From CAZIAK01 sp964537035 (GTDB lineage Bacteria > Planctomycetota > B15-G4): 64,000 bases of DNA. Position numbers and translations under genes: made by a program. Within the stretch, counting starts at the first letter, position 1. Each line of letters starts with the position of its first letter. The notes under the pieces are model-generated. The model had not been told where the DNA came from. It did no database searches and saw only the letters and a program-made list of their open reading frames with translations. The stretch covers positions 1-64,000 of the forward strand of contig CAZIAK010000007.1 in NCBI GenBank assembly GCA_964537035.1, given 5' to 3'. Below, piece after piece: positions 42,762 through 52,407 of this stretch.

Positions 42762-43535
<774 letters not shown>

Positions 43536-43581
43536 CGCTCGATCCCTCCTGTGGGTTGGTGCTGGGAGAAGCGGACGGGGG

Positions 43582-44151
43582 CTAGACGGGCAGGAACGCC
43601 TCGGGGGCGATCCACTGACCCTTCTCCCACTGATACTTCTGGTTCTTGTCGACGAGGATCTCGCCGTCTTGTTCGACGATGCGCCAGCGCTCGAGGGGGC
43701 GCGGCGCCGGACCCTCGAAGTTCATGCCCGAAGTTCGGAAGCCGCTGCCGTGGCAGGGGCACTTGAACTTGGCGTCCGCGGCCTGCCAGTTGGGGATGCA
43801 GCCCAGGTGGGTGCAGGTCGTGCTCAGGGCGTACATGCCAGAGATGCCCTCGCGATCAGAGAGCGGATCAGACTCGGTGCGCACCAGCCAGGTGCCGTTC
43901 GAGGCCTTGTAGGTCTCGTCGACGCCCAGACCGTAGACCTCTTTCTTGCCCGCCTTGAACGTCGCCGGGGGCTCGTAGAGCAGGTTGGGGAACAAAAAGC
44001 GCACGCAGCCCAGCAGGCCAGCGCCGGCGCCGAGCAGGAACAGCGACCAGCCAGCCAGCAACGAGCCCACCACGCCACGACGGGTGGGGTCGCCCGTGCG
44101 CGCTGGGTTCTGATTGGAAATGGCCTGCTGCGAGGCTTCTGAGGTAGCCAT
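43582..44151 (-). CDS. Rieske [2Fe-2S] iron-sulfur protein
   Basis: 189 residues: a twin-basic start (TRRGVVGSLLAGW), a membrane helix at about 27-50, then the cluster-binding domain with CTHLGC (Cys113, His115, Cys118) and CPCHGSG (Cys131, Cys133, His134). This gives two Cys and two His cluster ligands plus the disulfide pair found in high-potential Rieske proteins. It accepts an electron from quinol and passes it to the cytochrome c. Its ATG follows the HEAT-repeat gene stop immediately, so the two are co-translated. Confidence 0.95.
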   Translation of the reverse strand: MATSEASQQAISNQNPARTGDPTRRGVVGSLLAGWSLFLLGAGAGLLGCVRFLFPNLLYEPPATFKAGKKEVYGLGVDETYKASNGTWLVRTESDPLSDREGISGMYALSTTCTHLGCIPNWQAADAKFKCPCHGSGFRTSGMNFEGPAPRPLERWRIVEQDGEILVDKNQKYQWEKGQWIAPEAFLPV

Positions 44152-44152
44152 G

Positions 44153-45226
44153 TCAGGAGTTCTCGGTGGGGACGCTCTCGACGCCCAGAGCGTCCAGGGC
44201 GTTGATGGCGGCGGATCTTACTTTCACGGGGCGGTCAGGCTCACGCAACTTCTGGAGGCTGGCCACGACGGAGGGATCTCCGAGCTCGGCAGCAGCCTGG
44301 CAGGCCTGGATCAAGAAGGCCTCGGCGGAGGCGCCCAGGGCCTCGACCCGGCTGGCCTCGCTGAACTCGGAGAGGCCCAGGTCCATGGAGCCGTCCTGAG
44401 CGTAGGAGTCAGGGTCGAGCAGCCGCAGCAGCATGGGCAACGCAGCCGGATTACGCTGGCGGGCCGAGATCAGGGCGGCGTTGCGAGCCACCATCGGGTC
44501 CAAGGAGATCAGCGCCCCGGCCACGGCTTCTCTGGCCTTCGAAGACTCGGAAAAGTTGCCCAAGGCCCCCAGGGCCAGCAGCCGCACACCGGGCACCGGC
44601 GAATCGAGCCGAGCCGCGATGGCGTCGACCGACGTGGGATCACCCATTCTCGCCAGGGACGCCAAGGCTGCCATGACCAGGTCCTCCGAGGCCGAGTCGA
44701 GGGCCTCCACGGCGAACGGGGTCAGGGACGGATCGCCCTTCCAGGCCATGATATGAAGCAACGTTGAACGCATGATGTCGGCCTCTTGGGCGTCACCCGT
44801 GCGCTGTGCTTCCGCTTCGTAGATCAAGGCCAGCTCGGCAGCGGAGACCTCGTCGAGGGTCAGCTGCTCCCGATTGAGGCCGTTGGCCAGCGAGTGCATC
44901 AGCTGCCACCGTCCGTGGGGACCAGCCACCCGGAACTCGTCGAGCAGCTCCCGAGCGCTGTCTGCGTCGGTGCCCACCACCACCCGCAACAGCAGGTAGA
45001 TGGCGGTCAGGGTCACCACCAGGATCGCCGGAAAGACGAAGAACTGGGGCAGGGCCTCCAAGAACGAGCCCGGGACGTGCTGAGGAGGCTCTTCGTCGAG
45101 CGCGGCCCCGGTGAACTCGGCCTGGGGCGACTGAGCGTCAACAGACAAATCGTCGCCTACACCCTGCCCAGGGACCCTGGGCGGAGAGGACGTGTCAGAG
45201 CGAAATGGAGAACCGTCGGGGTCCAC
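44153..45226 (-). CDS. HEAT-repeat membrane protein heading the cytochrome b operon
   Basis: About 357 residues from the GTG at 45226 (the open frame reaches a TTG at 45280). One membrane helix at about 62-85 (FFVFPAILVVTLTAIYLLLRVVV), the rest soluble helical repeats: LTPFAVEALDSASEDLVMAALASLARMGDP, SVDAIAARLDSPVPGVRLLALGALGNF, ALISLDPMVARNAALISAR and SVVASLQKLREPDRPVKVRSAAINALDAL, all typical HEAT. No cofactor motif. Position as first gene of a respiratory operon, touching the Rieske gene, suggests a structural or assembly subunit of this complex; that is inference. A TACGAT box (minus strand, about 45270) is a candidate -10. Confidence 0.7.
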   Translation of the reverse strand: MDPDGSPFRSDTSSPPRVPGQGVGDDLSVDAQSPQAEFTGAALDEEPPQHVPGSFLEALPQFFVFPAILVVTLTAIYLLLRVVVGTDADSARELLDEFRVAGPHGRWQLMHSLANGLNREQLTLDEVSAAELALIYEAEAQRTGDAQEADIMRSTLLHIMAWKGDPSLTPFAVEALDSASEDLVMAALASLARMGDPTSVDAIAARLDSPVPGVRLLALGALGNFSESSKAREAVAGALISLDPMVARNAALISARQRNPAALPMLLRLLDPDSYAQDGSMDLGLSEFSEASRVEALGASAEAFLIQACQAAAELGDPSVVASLQKLREPDRPVKVRSAAINALDALGVESVPTENS

Positions 45227-45390
45227 GATGGGCCTGTTTTTCCGGGGGTGAGCAGACTCGCGTGTGATCGTAATCAACAAGTGCGATTCAGGGAACAGGC
45301 AGCCCCCGCTAGCCCGTCCTCAGCTGCCCCGAGAGGGCTCCTCGCCCCCACTGCCATCAGCCAGCCGCTCTCGATGCCCGGGCGGCCTGC

Positions 45391-45396
45391 TAGGAT
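45391..45396 (+). promoter_or_regulatory. -10-like TAGGAT, 9 bases before the ABC ATPase ATG
   Basis: TAGGAT is followed by exactly 9 bases and the ATG at 45406; no Shine-Dalgarno is present. Same spacing as at hemA, the MscS gene and the sigma factor gene. Confidence 0.45.
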
Positions 45397-45405
45397 TCTG
45401 GGCCT

Positions 45406-46332
45406 ATGCCCGCCCTGCGCATCGAATCCCTCTCCAAGGCCTTTGGGCGCACCATGGCCGTCCACGATGTGTCGCTCACCGTGGAGAGAGGCCAGCTCTA
45501 CGGCCTGCTGGGGCCCAACGGCGCTGGCAAGACCACCACCTTGGCCTGCGCACTGGGTCTGCTGCAGCCGGACGGCGGGCAGATCTCGGTGCTCGGTCGG
45601 CCTGCCTCGCAGATTCACACCTTGGCCGGCAAGGTGGCCGTGGTCTTCGATCAACCCACCTTGGTGCGCGGCCTGTCCGTCGCCCAGAACCTGGTCTACG
45701 CCCGCAAGCTCCTGGGCCACACGGGTGGCCGCTCTGCTGCCGACGCGCTGAAGCTCGCAGGCATCGCAGACCTCGCGGACCGCCGGGCTGGGCGGCTGTC
45801 CCTCGGCCAATCCCGGCGGCTGGCCATCGCCCGGGCGCTCCTGGGACAGCCCGAGCTTCTCGTCCTCGACGAACCCCTCTCGGGCCTGGACACCCTGGGT
45901 GTCACCTCGATGCTGGGGCTCTTCTCCGAGCTGCGCGATCAGGGGCTGACCCTCGTGCTCTCCAGTCATCGGCTCCACGAGCTGGAGCGCATCGTCAGCC
46001 ATGTGGGTGTGCTCATCGGCGGCCGTGTGGTGCGGGAGGCCACCCTGGACGATCTCCTGCACGGAGTCGCTGGCCAGCTGCGGGTGCGCGTCGACGATGT
46101 GCCCCGAGCCCAGGCCGCCCTGGCTCAGGTGACCGGCGCCGTGTTGGGCAAGACCGACGAGAGCAGAGGCCTGTTGCGCCTCGACCCCGGCCCTCAGGGC
46201 GCGCCGGCGATCACCAAGGCCCTGGTCGACGGAGGCTGCGCCGTGTGGGCCGTCGAGCCCAGGCGATCGGGTCTGCAGAGCGTGTTCGAGACCCTCCTCG
46301 AAGAGTACGGCCCCCACGAGGTCCTGCCATGA
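45406..46332 (+). CDS. ABC transporter ATP-binding protein
   Basis: 308 residues. Walker A GPNGAGKTTT at about 36-45, Q-loop region VVFDQPTLV, signature LSLGQSRRLAIARALL (LSLGQ in place of LSGGQ), Walker B LLVLDEPLSGLD, H-loop LSSHRLHELE, and a C-terminal extension of about 90 residues (QLRVRVDDVPRAQAALAQVTG) typical of the DrrA/CcmA-like exporters. Its stop overlaps the permease ATG, so the two make a half-and-half exporter. First gene of a five-gene operon. Confidence 0.92.
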   Translation: MPALRIESLSKAFGRTMAVHDVSLTVERGQLYGLLGPNGAGKTTTLACALGLLQPDGGQISVLGRPASQIHTLAGKVAVVFDQPTLVRGLSVAQNLVYARKLLGHTGGRSAADALKLAGIADLADRRAGRLSLGQSRRLAIARALLGQPELLVLDEPLSGLDTLGVTSMLGLFSELRDQGLTLVLSSHRLHELERIVSHVGVLIGGRVVREATLDDLLHGVAGQLRVRVDDVPRAQAALAQVTGAVLGKTDESRGLLRLDPGPQGAPAITKALVDGGCAVWAVEPRRSGLQSVFETLLEEYGPHEVLP

Positions 46333-47195
46333 GCGGGTCCGTGGCAGTGCTACGAGCCGAGCTGTACCGGCTCTCTCGGCACAGGTCTGTGCACCTGTCT
46401 ACCCTGTTCATCGTTGTGGTCGCCGTGATGAGGGTCTGGGGCGAGTCCGTCATCCAGGCGGCGTCCCGAGCTGCGATCGTGCAGCGGGCCTTGGAACGAG
46501 GGGCCACACCACCTGAGATGGCCCCCGCCAACGCCTTCGCTCCCCTCGTCGAGGGCTGGCTCTCTGCGCTCACGGTGGGCTCCCTGCTGCTGCTGATCCT
46601 GGCCTCCCGCTGCCTGGCGGCCGATCGGGAGAGCGGCGTGCTGCGCCTTGCCCGCACCCGCTCGGCGAGCCGGGGAGCCATGGTGGTGGGACGGGCCATG
46701 CTGGGCATCCCCCTGGTCCTCGGTCTGGTGGTCATCAGCGGCGCCGCGGCCTGGCTCACGGCGGCCTGGCTCTTCGACTTCGGCCCTCTGGTAGAGCACG
46801 GCTTCGAGCTGCTCAGCACGGAGACGTTCTATGACGAGCTGCGGCGGGCGGTGGTCGCGACCGTTCCGCCACTGCTGGCCAACTGGACCTTCGGGCTGGC
46901 TGTGTCCGCCTGCTCGCGATCGCCCAGCCTGGCGCTCGGGACCAGCCTGGCGGCCTACCTGGGCTTCGATCTGTTCAAGCAGGTGCTGGGTGATGGGCAG
47001 TGGTGGATCTTCGCTTCGTTCGCCCCTTCGTTCTCGGACGCGTCGGCCATGCAAGAGATGACCGGCGTGGCCCGGGGGCTGTCAGACGCAGGCTACTCCG
47101 CGGCGCGCTACAACCAGAACATGCTATTGCCCTGGCCCGAGGCGCTGCTCCTGGTAGCGGTGGCTTGGTGGGCCACCCGCCGGAGAGCTCTCTGA
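46329..47195 (+). CDS. ABC-2 type transporter permease
   Basis: 288 residues, about six membrane helices: STLFIVVVAVMRVWG, ALTVGSLLLLILASRCLA, LGIPLVLGLVVISGAAAWLTAAWLF, ANWTFGLAVSACS, ALGTSLAAYLGFDLF and the last WPEALLLVAVAWWA. An ADRESGVLRLARTRSASRGAMVVGRA loop after the second helix is the typical cytoplasmic coupling region of ABC-2 permeases. Its substrate may be a lipid, a polysaccharide or a protein. The next gene's ATG shares one base with its stop (TGATG). Confidence 0.88.
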   Translation: MSGSVAVLRAELYRLSRHRSVHLSTLFIVVVAVMRVWGESVIQAASRAAIVQRALERGATPPEMAPANAFAPLVEGWLSALTVGSLLLLILASRCLAADRESGVLRLARTRSASRGAMVVGRAMLGIPLVLGLVVISGAAAWLTAAWLFDFGPLVEHGFELLSTETFYDELRRAVVATVPPLLANWTFGLAVSACSRSPSLALGTSLAAYLGFDLFKQVLGDGQWWIFASFAPSFSDASAMQEMTGVARGLSDAGYSAARYNQNMLLPWPEALLLVAVAWWATRRRAL

Positions 47196-48109
47196 TGGCC
47201 ATGCGCTCAACCCTGATCGCCGTGCTCGTACTGGCCGGTTGTCGCACAGCTCCCGTGGCCTCGCTCCCCGGCCCTCTGCCTCGCTCCGGGTCATGGCAGG
47301 TCGCCGAGAACCACACCGTCTTTCTCGGCGTGTACGGCGAAGAGAACAGCGGCGGCTCATTGGATGCCATGAGCTTCGACCCGGGCGTGCGGGTGCTGCG
47401 GGTGGTCGAGAACTCGCCGGCAGCCGCCGCAGGCCTCTCCTACGGCGACGTCATTCTCGAGGCCGGCGGGCAACAGGTCGACGATCCGGACGCTCTCGAA
47501 GTCGTCGTGCAAAACCACGGGCTCGAGGGCGAGCTGCCCCTCTCCGTGCTCCGTGGGGACACGGTCTTCGCCGTGCCCATCACCTTGACCACGTCGGGCG
47601 GCGGCGAGCGCCAGCCAGCCCAGCCCCTCTACGTCCTCGACCCGGCGCGCTCACGGGCCGGGTGGACCACCACACCTGTGGGCGTGGCCTTGGCTTCCTC
47701 TGCAGACGACGGGCCCTTCGTACTGGCGGGGCTGACCCTGGGCAGCCTGGTCTTGACCGTCGACGGCGAAGAGATGCTTTCGGCCCGTGCCTTGGTGCGC
47801 GCTCTCGGCGAGCGGGCACCGGGGGACGAGGTCAAAGTGCAGGCCCGATTGCCGGACGGCTCGCTGTTCCTGACCGACGTGACCCTTCACGAAGTCCCCA
47901 CCGTGGTCACCGAGTTCGGCCTGCCCGTGCTCTTCGACTACGAGGCCGCCGCCGATGGCAGCCGGTCGAGCGCATCGTTTCTCGACCTCTGGTTTCTTCA
48001 GCTCTACCAGTACAGGCGGGACGGTGGCGAACGACGGTGGGTGATCCTCGAACTCTTCGGTTTCGACCTGTTCGAGTACGCCACCGGGCTAGGTGAGTTG
48101 GCCGAATGA
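47195..48109 (+). CDS. PDZ-domain lipoprotein
   Basis: 304 residues. Signal peptide STLIAVLVLAGC with the lipobox Cys at about 16. A PDZ domain follows at about 40-130: VRVLRVVENSPAAAAGLSYGDVILEAGGQQVDDPDALEVVVQ, then a second, weaker PDZ-like repeat (FVLAGLTLGSLVLTVDGEEMLSARALVRALGERAPGDEVKVQ). No protease domain, so it is probably a binding or scaffolding protein on the periplasmic side. Linked by overlapping codons to the ABC permease before it and the FG-GAP protein after it. Confidence 0.78.
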   Translation: MAMRSTLIAVLVLAGCRTAPVASLPGPLPRSGSWQVAENHTVFLGVYGEENSGGSLDAMSFDPGVRVLRVVENSPAAAAGLSYGDVILEAGGQQVDDPDALEVVVQNHGLEGELPLSVLRGDTVFAVPITLTTSGGGERQPAQPLYVLDPARSRAGWTTTPVGVALASSADDGPFVLAGLTLGSLVLTVDGEEMLSARALVRALGERAPGDEVKVQARLPDGSLFLTDVTLHEVPTVVTEFGLPVLFDYEAAADGSRSSASFLDLWFLQLYQYRRDGGERRWVILELFGFDLFEYATGLGELAE

Positions 48110-49800
48110 ACGGGTCGCGCTCTGTCCGAGGCGGCGGTGCGAGGCGCTGGGTTCGCCCCCCCTTCAACGCTTCGTCGCTCATGATCACCGCTGCCATGCT
48201 GCTCGCGCCCCCGTCGACTGTTCTCGGAGAGCCCACTGTCGCCGTGCCCCCGGCCGATGACGTCGCCTGGGTCGACGCGTCTGTCGTCGTCGATGGCCAG
48301 GTGCTCGCAGCCGAGTCAGAAGACATCGACGGCGACGGACGGCAGGAGATCACGGTCGCGGTCTACGATCGGTCCCTGTCCCGCAGAGAGCTACGGCTCT
48401 GGCGGCTCACCGAGGCCGGACAGCGGGAGCAGGCCCCCTTCTACACCGTGCCCGTGCTCGACGACGTGGTGGCCTGGTGCTGGGCCGATGTGCGCGCCGA
48501 AGCTGGCAAGGAGCTGATCTTCCTCTCTCGCTCTGGCGCCTGGTCGTACTCGATCACCTTGGATGGCTACCGAGACAACATCCGCCGTCTCGTCGACGTT
48601 GAGCTGCTCTATGACATCCCCTCTCCAGAAAGCCTGCCCCACTGGGACTACGTCCTGAGTTGCCCCGAGGGAGACCAGCTGCTCCTGCCCGAGCTGGATG
48701 GCTACTCGATCTGGGTGCCTGATCAAGGCGACGACGCCAAGACGGACGGCGCGCTCGTGCGGGGCTCACGGTTTCGGGTCAGCCCACGGCTGGTGCAGAC
48801 AACGCCGGGGGACAGGCGGCGCATCGAGGTCTCAGCCGGAGGCGTGGTGGTCTCCAGCGGTCGCCTGGGCAACGCCCTTGTCGACGTAGAAGGCAACGGG
48901 CACCAGGGCCCCCTCGTCGACGCCGGGAGCCGACTGCGTTCGCCAGCCCTGGTCGACGTCAACGGCGACGGCCGGGACGACCTGGTGCGGCTCGGTCTCG
49001 AAGAGCTCCACGTCCACCTGGCCTCGGCGCAAGGCATCAGCAACGCCGTCACTCTCACCGAGGACTTCCCCCTCTACCTGCGTGGGCTCGGCGAAGACGG
49101 CGACGACACGGACACTGACCTCGAGTTCTTCGACATGGACGACGACGGGGACATCGACCTGTTGGTGAAGCTCAGCACGGACGGCGGCAGTCGACTGGAG
49201 AGCAACCAGCAGGTGAGTTTTCTGGTCTTGCTCAACAACGGCCGGCTCTTGCCCGACCAGCCCCAGCAGATCCTCAAGTTCGAAGCGGCCACCATCACGC
49301 CCACGCTCACCGACGTCGATGGGGACGGGCGCGCCGATCTGGTCTTCGACAAGGTGACCGCCCCGAGCCTGAGCGAGATCGCCAGCCCGGACGGGCTCTC
49401 TCTCACTCGCAGCGTGCTCGTGTTTCTCGGCAATGAAGACGGGCTCTTCGAGAGGCGGCCAGCCCTTGACCGGCCACAGTCATTCGATGAGACCAGCCTG
49501 GGTGACGTGGTGACGAACCAGATCATCGGAGCCGACTGCAACGGCGATGGCATCGGCGACCTGATCGACGTGAACCTCGCCGGTGAGGTGCGCATTCATC
49601 GCATCATGAAAGAGAGCAGCTTCTTTGGCGGTGACAGCTGGACCGTGGACGAGACCGCCTGGCGTCGCTTCGGCACCCGAGCCAGCATGAAGGACTTCAG
49701 CACCAGCGACCTGAACGGAGACGGCCTGGCCGATGTGCTCTCGACTCAGCGCGATCGCCTGACCCTGCTGTTGTCCAAACGGGTGGGAGCCGAGCGGTGA
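48106..49800 (+). CDS. secreted FG-GAP/VCBS repeat protein 1
   Basis: 564 residues, ATGA overlap with the PDZ gene. Signal peptide with a hydrophobic stretch near residues 24-42 (SLMITAAMLLAPPSTVLG). Several Ca-binding loops of the DxDGDG type: DIDGDGRQEI, DVNGDGRDDL, DMDDDGDIDLL, DVDGDGRADLV, DCNGDGIGDLI and DLNGDGLADVL. These are spaced as in integrin-alpha-like beta-propellers. No enzymatic domain. Likely surface or periplasmic binding protein. Paralogue of the next gene in architecture, with weak sequence similarity visible. Confidence 0.85.
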   Translation: MNGSRSVRGGGARRWVRPPFNASSLMITAAMLLAPPSTVLGEPTVAVPPADDVAWVDASVVVDGQVLAAESEDIDGDGRQEITVAVYDRSLSRRELRLWRLTEAGQREQAPFYTVPVLDDVVAWCWADVRAEAGKELIFLSRSGAWSYSITLDGYRDNIRRLVDVELLYDIPSPESLPHWDYVLSCPEGDQLLLPELDGYSIWVPDQGDDAKTDGALVRGSRFRVSPRLVQTTPGDRRRIEVSAGGVVVSSGRLGNALVDVEGNGHQGPLVDAGSRLRSPALVDVNGDGRDDLVRLGLEELHVHLASAQGISNAVTLTEDFPLYLRGLGEDGDDTDTDLEFFDMDDDGDIDLLVKLSTDGGSRLESNQQVSFLVLLNNGRLLPDQPQQILKFEAATITPTLTDVDGDGRADLVFDKVTAPSLSEIASPDGLSLTRSVLVFLGNEDGLFERRPALDRPQSFDETSLGDVVTNQIIGADCNGDGIGDLIDVNLAGEVRIHRIMKESSFFGGDSWTVDETAWRRFGTRASMKDFSTSDLNGDGLADVLSTQRDRLTLLLSKRVGAER

Positions 49801-51506
49801 GGCCGAAGAGCAAGACGTCCTGGCTCCTGGCACGGGTTGCGCTGGAGGCTCTGTGCCTGGCGCCGCTCGCTGCGGCAGGCACGACTGATACTCCCAAGCT
49901 GGCCGTGAGCACCCTGTCCATCGCCGCCGATGACGTGCTGCACGCCCTGCGAGACATGGACGGCGACGGCGATCTTGACTTGCTGCGCATCGACGCCGCC
50001 GGGGTGGCCTTGCGCCGGCTCGATGCCGCTGGTGAATACCCTGCAGACGACGAGAGCCTGGTGGCCTGGCCCGGACCCGACGTGGGCTGGCATCTCGCCG
50101 ACTGCGACAGCGACGGATCCACCGACCTTGTGCTGCTCGTCGAGGGCCAGAGACTGGTGCAACACCGGGTCACCGCCGACGGCGTTTTTGACGAAGGTCA
50201 GCTGATGCTGGAGCAGCCCCAGGGCCACCTGCCTCGTGGCATCCGCCGGGTGCCCTGCCTGCGCGACGTGGACGGCGACGGACGCCTGGACGCCGTGCTG
50301 CCAGGCCTGGGCCAGTACTGGATTCATCTCGGTATCGACGACGGGCTGAACAACGAACCGATCGTGGTGAGTTTCGAAGCCGACATCGAGTACAGCCTGG
50401 GCGATCGCGAGCGGGTCGACGGTCGGTTCGGAGAGGCGGTCATCGTGCCCTGGTTCCATCTGCGCGACATCAACGGTGACGGCACGCTCGACCTGATCAG
50501 CGAGACCGGCGACCAGGTGCTCTTTCACCTGGCCCAGCCCGCGCTGTCCACGGAGCCCAGCTGGCGCCTCGACCTGGCGGCCCTGCGCGATGAACTCGAA
50601 GAGGTCGTGCTCGACATGGACGATTTGCTGCGCAGCGTGGGTCAGCGGGTGAGTTGGCGCCTCGACGATCTCGATCACACCGCCCCCCTCGATCTGATCA
50701 TCCAGCAAGGTGGCTCGTTCAGGGTCTACCTGGGCGGGGCCAGCGGCGACATCGAACGCCCCCCCGATCTGCTGCTCAAGTCGAGCGGCAGCGTGCTTCA
50801 TTACACGATCCGCGACGTGCTGGGCAGCCCACTCCCCGAACTGCAGATCATCCGCGGGGACGTGATCTCCCTGGGCGACGTGTTGCGCCTGCTGGCCGTG
50901 CCCGGCGCCCTCGACTTCGACGTCTTCACCTACGAGAACACCGCAGGGAGCTTCGCCCGCAAGCCCACGCGACGCACCCGCATCACTCTCGAGATCCCCC
51001 GGCTGTTGGCCTTCTTCGAGCGCCTCGAAGCCATGCAGGACGATCTGCGAGAGCGCATGGCAGTGCCCGCCCGGCGCATCGATCTCGACGGCGACGGCTC
51101 CCGCAACGACGTGGTCGATCTCGCGGATGGCGACCTGCTGCTCTTTCGCGACCTGGTGCCCAGCGAGTTCGAGAGCAGTCTGTCCGAGGAGCTGAGCGAG
51201 ACCACCCTCGACGGCCTGGTCGAGTCGTACATCCTGTCTGACCTTGATCGCCTGGCTGATGGTGACGTGCACACCATCGACCTGGAGGACATCACCGAGC
51301 TGCGCCTGACCCCTGGCTGGGAGCTACGTCAGCTGACCGCCGACCAAGAACCCGTGCTGCGCCTGCAGACGCCCTTCGCCCATGACAGCAAAGATCTGTC
51401 CATCCTCGTTCATGACGTGAACGGTGACGGCCGAGGCGACGTGGTGCTCACAGGCGAGGTGGCCGAGGGACACAAGGCCCTGCAGGTGATCGTGCTGGGC
51501 TCGTAG
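49797..51506 (+). CDS. secreted FG-GAP/VCBS repeat protein 2
   Basis: 569 residues, GTG start that overlaps the previous stop (GTGA). Signal region WLLARVALEALCLAPLAAAG. Ca loops: DMDGDGDLDLL, DCDSDGSTDLV, DVDGDGRLDAV, DINGDGTLDLI, DLDGDGSRNDVV and DVNGDGRGDVV. Same architecture as its neighbour, including a helical insert (LEEVVLDMDDLLRSVG ... LLAFFERLEAMQDDLRERM) that breaks the propeller pattern. The pair probably arose by duplication and may form a complex served by the ABC transporter. Function unknown. Confidence 0.85.
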   Translation: MRPKSKTSWLLARVALEALCLAPLAAAGTTDTPKLAVSTLSIAADDVLHALRDMDGDGDLDLLRIDAAGVALRRLDAAGEYPADDESLVAWPGPDVGWHLADCDSDGSTDLVLLVEGQRLVQHRVTADGVFDEGQLMLEQPQGHLPRGIRRVPCLRDVDGDGRLDAVLPGLGQYWIHLGIDDGLNNEPIVVSFEADIEYSLGDRERVDGRFGEAVIVPWFHLRDINGDGTLDLISETGDQVLFHLAQPALSTEPSWRLDLAALRDELEEVVLDMDDLLRSVGQRVSWRLDDLDHTAPLDLIIQQGGSFRVYLGGASGDIERPPDLLLKSSGSVLHYTIRDVLGSPLPELQIIRGDVISLGDVLRLLAVPGALDFDVFTYENTAGSFARKPTRRTRITLEIPRLLAFFERLEAMQDDLRERMAVPARRIDLDGDGSRNDVVDLADGDLLLFRDLVPSEFESSLSEELSETTLDGLVESYILSDLDRLADGDVHTIDLEDITELRLTPGWELRQLTADQEPVLRLQTPFAHDSKDLSILVHDVNGDGRGDVVLTGEVAEGHKALQVIVLGS

Positions 51507-51533
51507 CCCGGCCGCCCCCGATCTCTCGGCACA

Positions 51534-51590
51534 CGCAAGGCGGCTTGCGAGCCAGCGGCGCTGCATGCGCTGATGCGTCGCGCCTGGCTC
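51534..51590. terminator. hairpins between convergent FG-GAP and NRDE genes
   Basis: CGCAAG pairs with CTTGCG around GCGG (51534-51549), and GAGCCAG (51549-51555) pairs with CTGGCTC (51584-51590). The region is the 89-bp gap between convergent stops. Both structures could stop transcription in either direction; no T-run is present. Confidence 0.5.
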
Positions 51591-51595
51591 TGCGC

Positions 51596-52363
51596 TCAGC
51601 CAGGAGCCCTGGGCAGCTCGTGCAGCTCGACGTCCGCGCCAGCGCAGGGTTGGCCTGGCTGGTAGGACATGAGCAGCCCGTCGGGGGACACCTGCACTTG
51701 CGTGCGGCTCACGGTGTGGGCGTCATTGCGATGCATGCAGATGGAGAAGGCGTCGCCGTCGTCGCCCCCCGGTCGGTGCCCGCAATGCCATGAGGCCAGC
51801 TGATCAGACCAGGCCGCGGTCTCACCCTCAGCCAGGCGGTCCACAAGACGGGTGAACGACTGCTGTCGCCGGGCGGAGACTGCGTCGGGCTCGTAGCTGC
51901 TTGAGACCATCATGGACGGGCTGGTGAGCTGGCGCACGGTGAGCTCGCGACCGTTCCATTCGTGGAGCCGTGCGCGCAGAGCAGGGTCTTGTTCGATGCT
52001 GAGCAGTTTGAAGGTGCGATAGGGCAGCTCCTTGCTCATGGCCCAGGCCATCAGCTGGCTGGTGACGGAGTCGACGCCAGCGTCGCCCATCAGGTCGAGC
52101 ACCAGGAGCCCCCGGCTGCGCGGGTCGGCCGGCGGCTTGGCGGCGGGCTTCTTGTCGCCGTTCAGCAGGCAGAGGCTGCGGCCCCTGTCGTCGAGGGCCA
52201 CCCACGTGCCTCCCCCGTCCCCATCGATGGGAGCCAGGACTTGACGGTCGCCCAGAGCCCGCTGGCTGGGCCCGCTGGCAAGACCACGCTGAGGCCGCTC
52301 GTCGCGATTCGTGCCCAACAGGTAGCCCCCGTCCGGCAGAGGCAGGTAGGTCACGGTGCACAT
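51596..52363 (-). CDS. NRDE (TANGO2-like) family protein
   Basis: 255 residues from the ATG at 52363. It starts MCTVTYLPLPDGGYLLGTNRDERP, which holds the NRDE motif for which the family is named and the N-terminal Cys typical of Ntn-hydrolase-type proteins. Then GGGTWVALDDRGRSLCLLNGD. It resembles human TANGO2, which takes part in haem transport or lipid metabolism; a haem role here is only suggestive, though the genome region is rich in haem genes. Located 44 bases after the persulfide dioxygenase-rhodanese gene on the same strand. Confidence 0.82.
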   Translation of the reverse strand: MCTVTYLPLPDGGYLLGTNRDERPQRGLASGPSQRALGDRQVLAPIDGDGGGTWVALDDRGRSLCLLNGDKKPAAKPPADPRSRGLLVLDLMGDAGVDSVTSQLMAWAMSKELPYRTFKLLSIEQDPALRARLHEWNGRELTVRQLTSPSMMVSSSYEPDAVSARRQQSFTRLVDRLAEGETAAWSDQLASWHCGHRPGGDDGDAFSICMHRNDAHTVSRTQVQVSPDGLLMSYQPGQPCAGADVELHELPRAPG

Positions 52364-52407
52364 CGTGGGAGACTCGTCGCTGAACGGAACGCTGAAGGGA
52401 GCTGGCC

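Noticed and set aside
45264..47195. 643-residue protein containing the ABC permease
   Set aside because: The first 355 codons are a shadow of the ABC ATPase gene; the permease begins at the ATG at 46329, which overlaps the ATPase stop.
49746..51272. 508-codon minus-strand frame opposite the second FG-GAP gene
   Set aside because: The plus-strand product has six DxDGDG loops and a signal peptide; the minus frame is compositionally a shadow.
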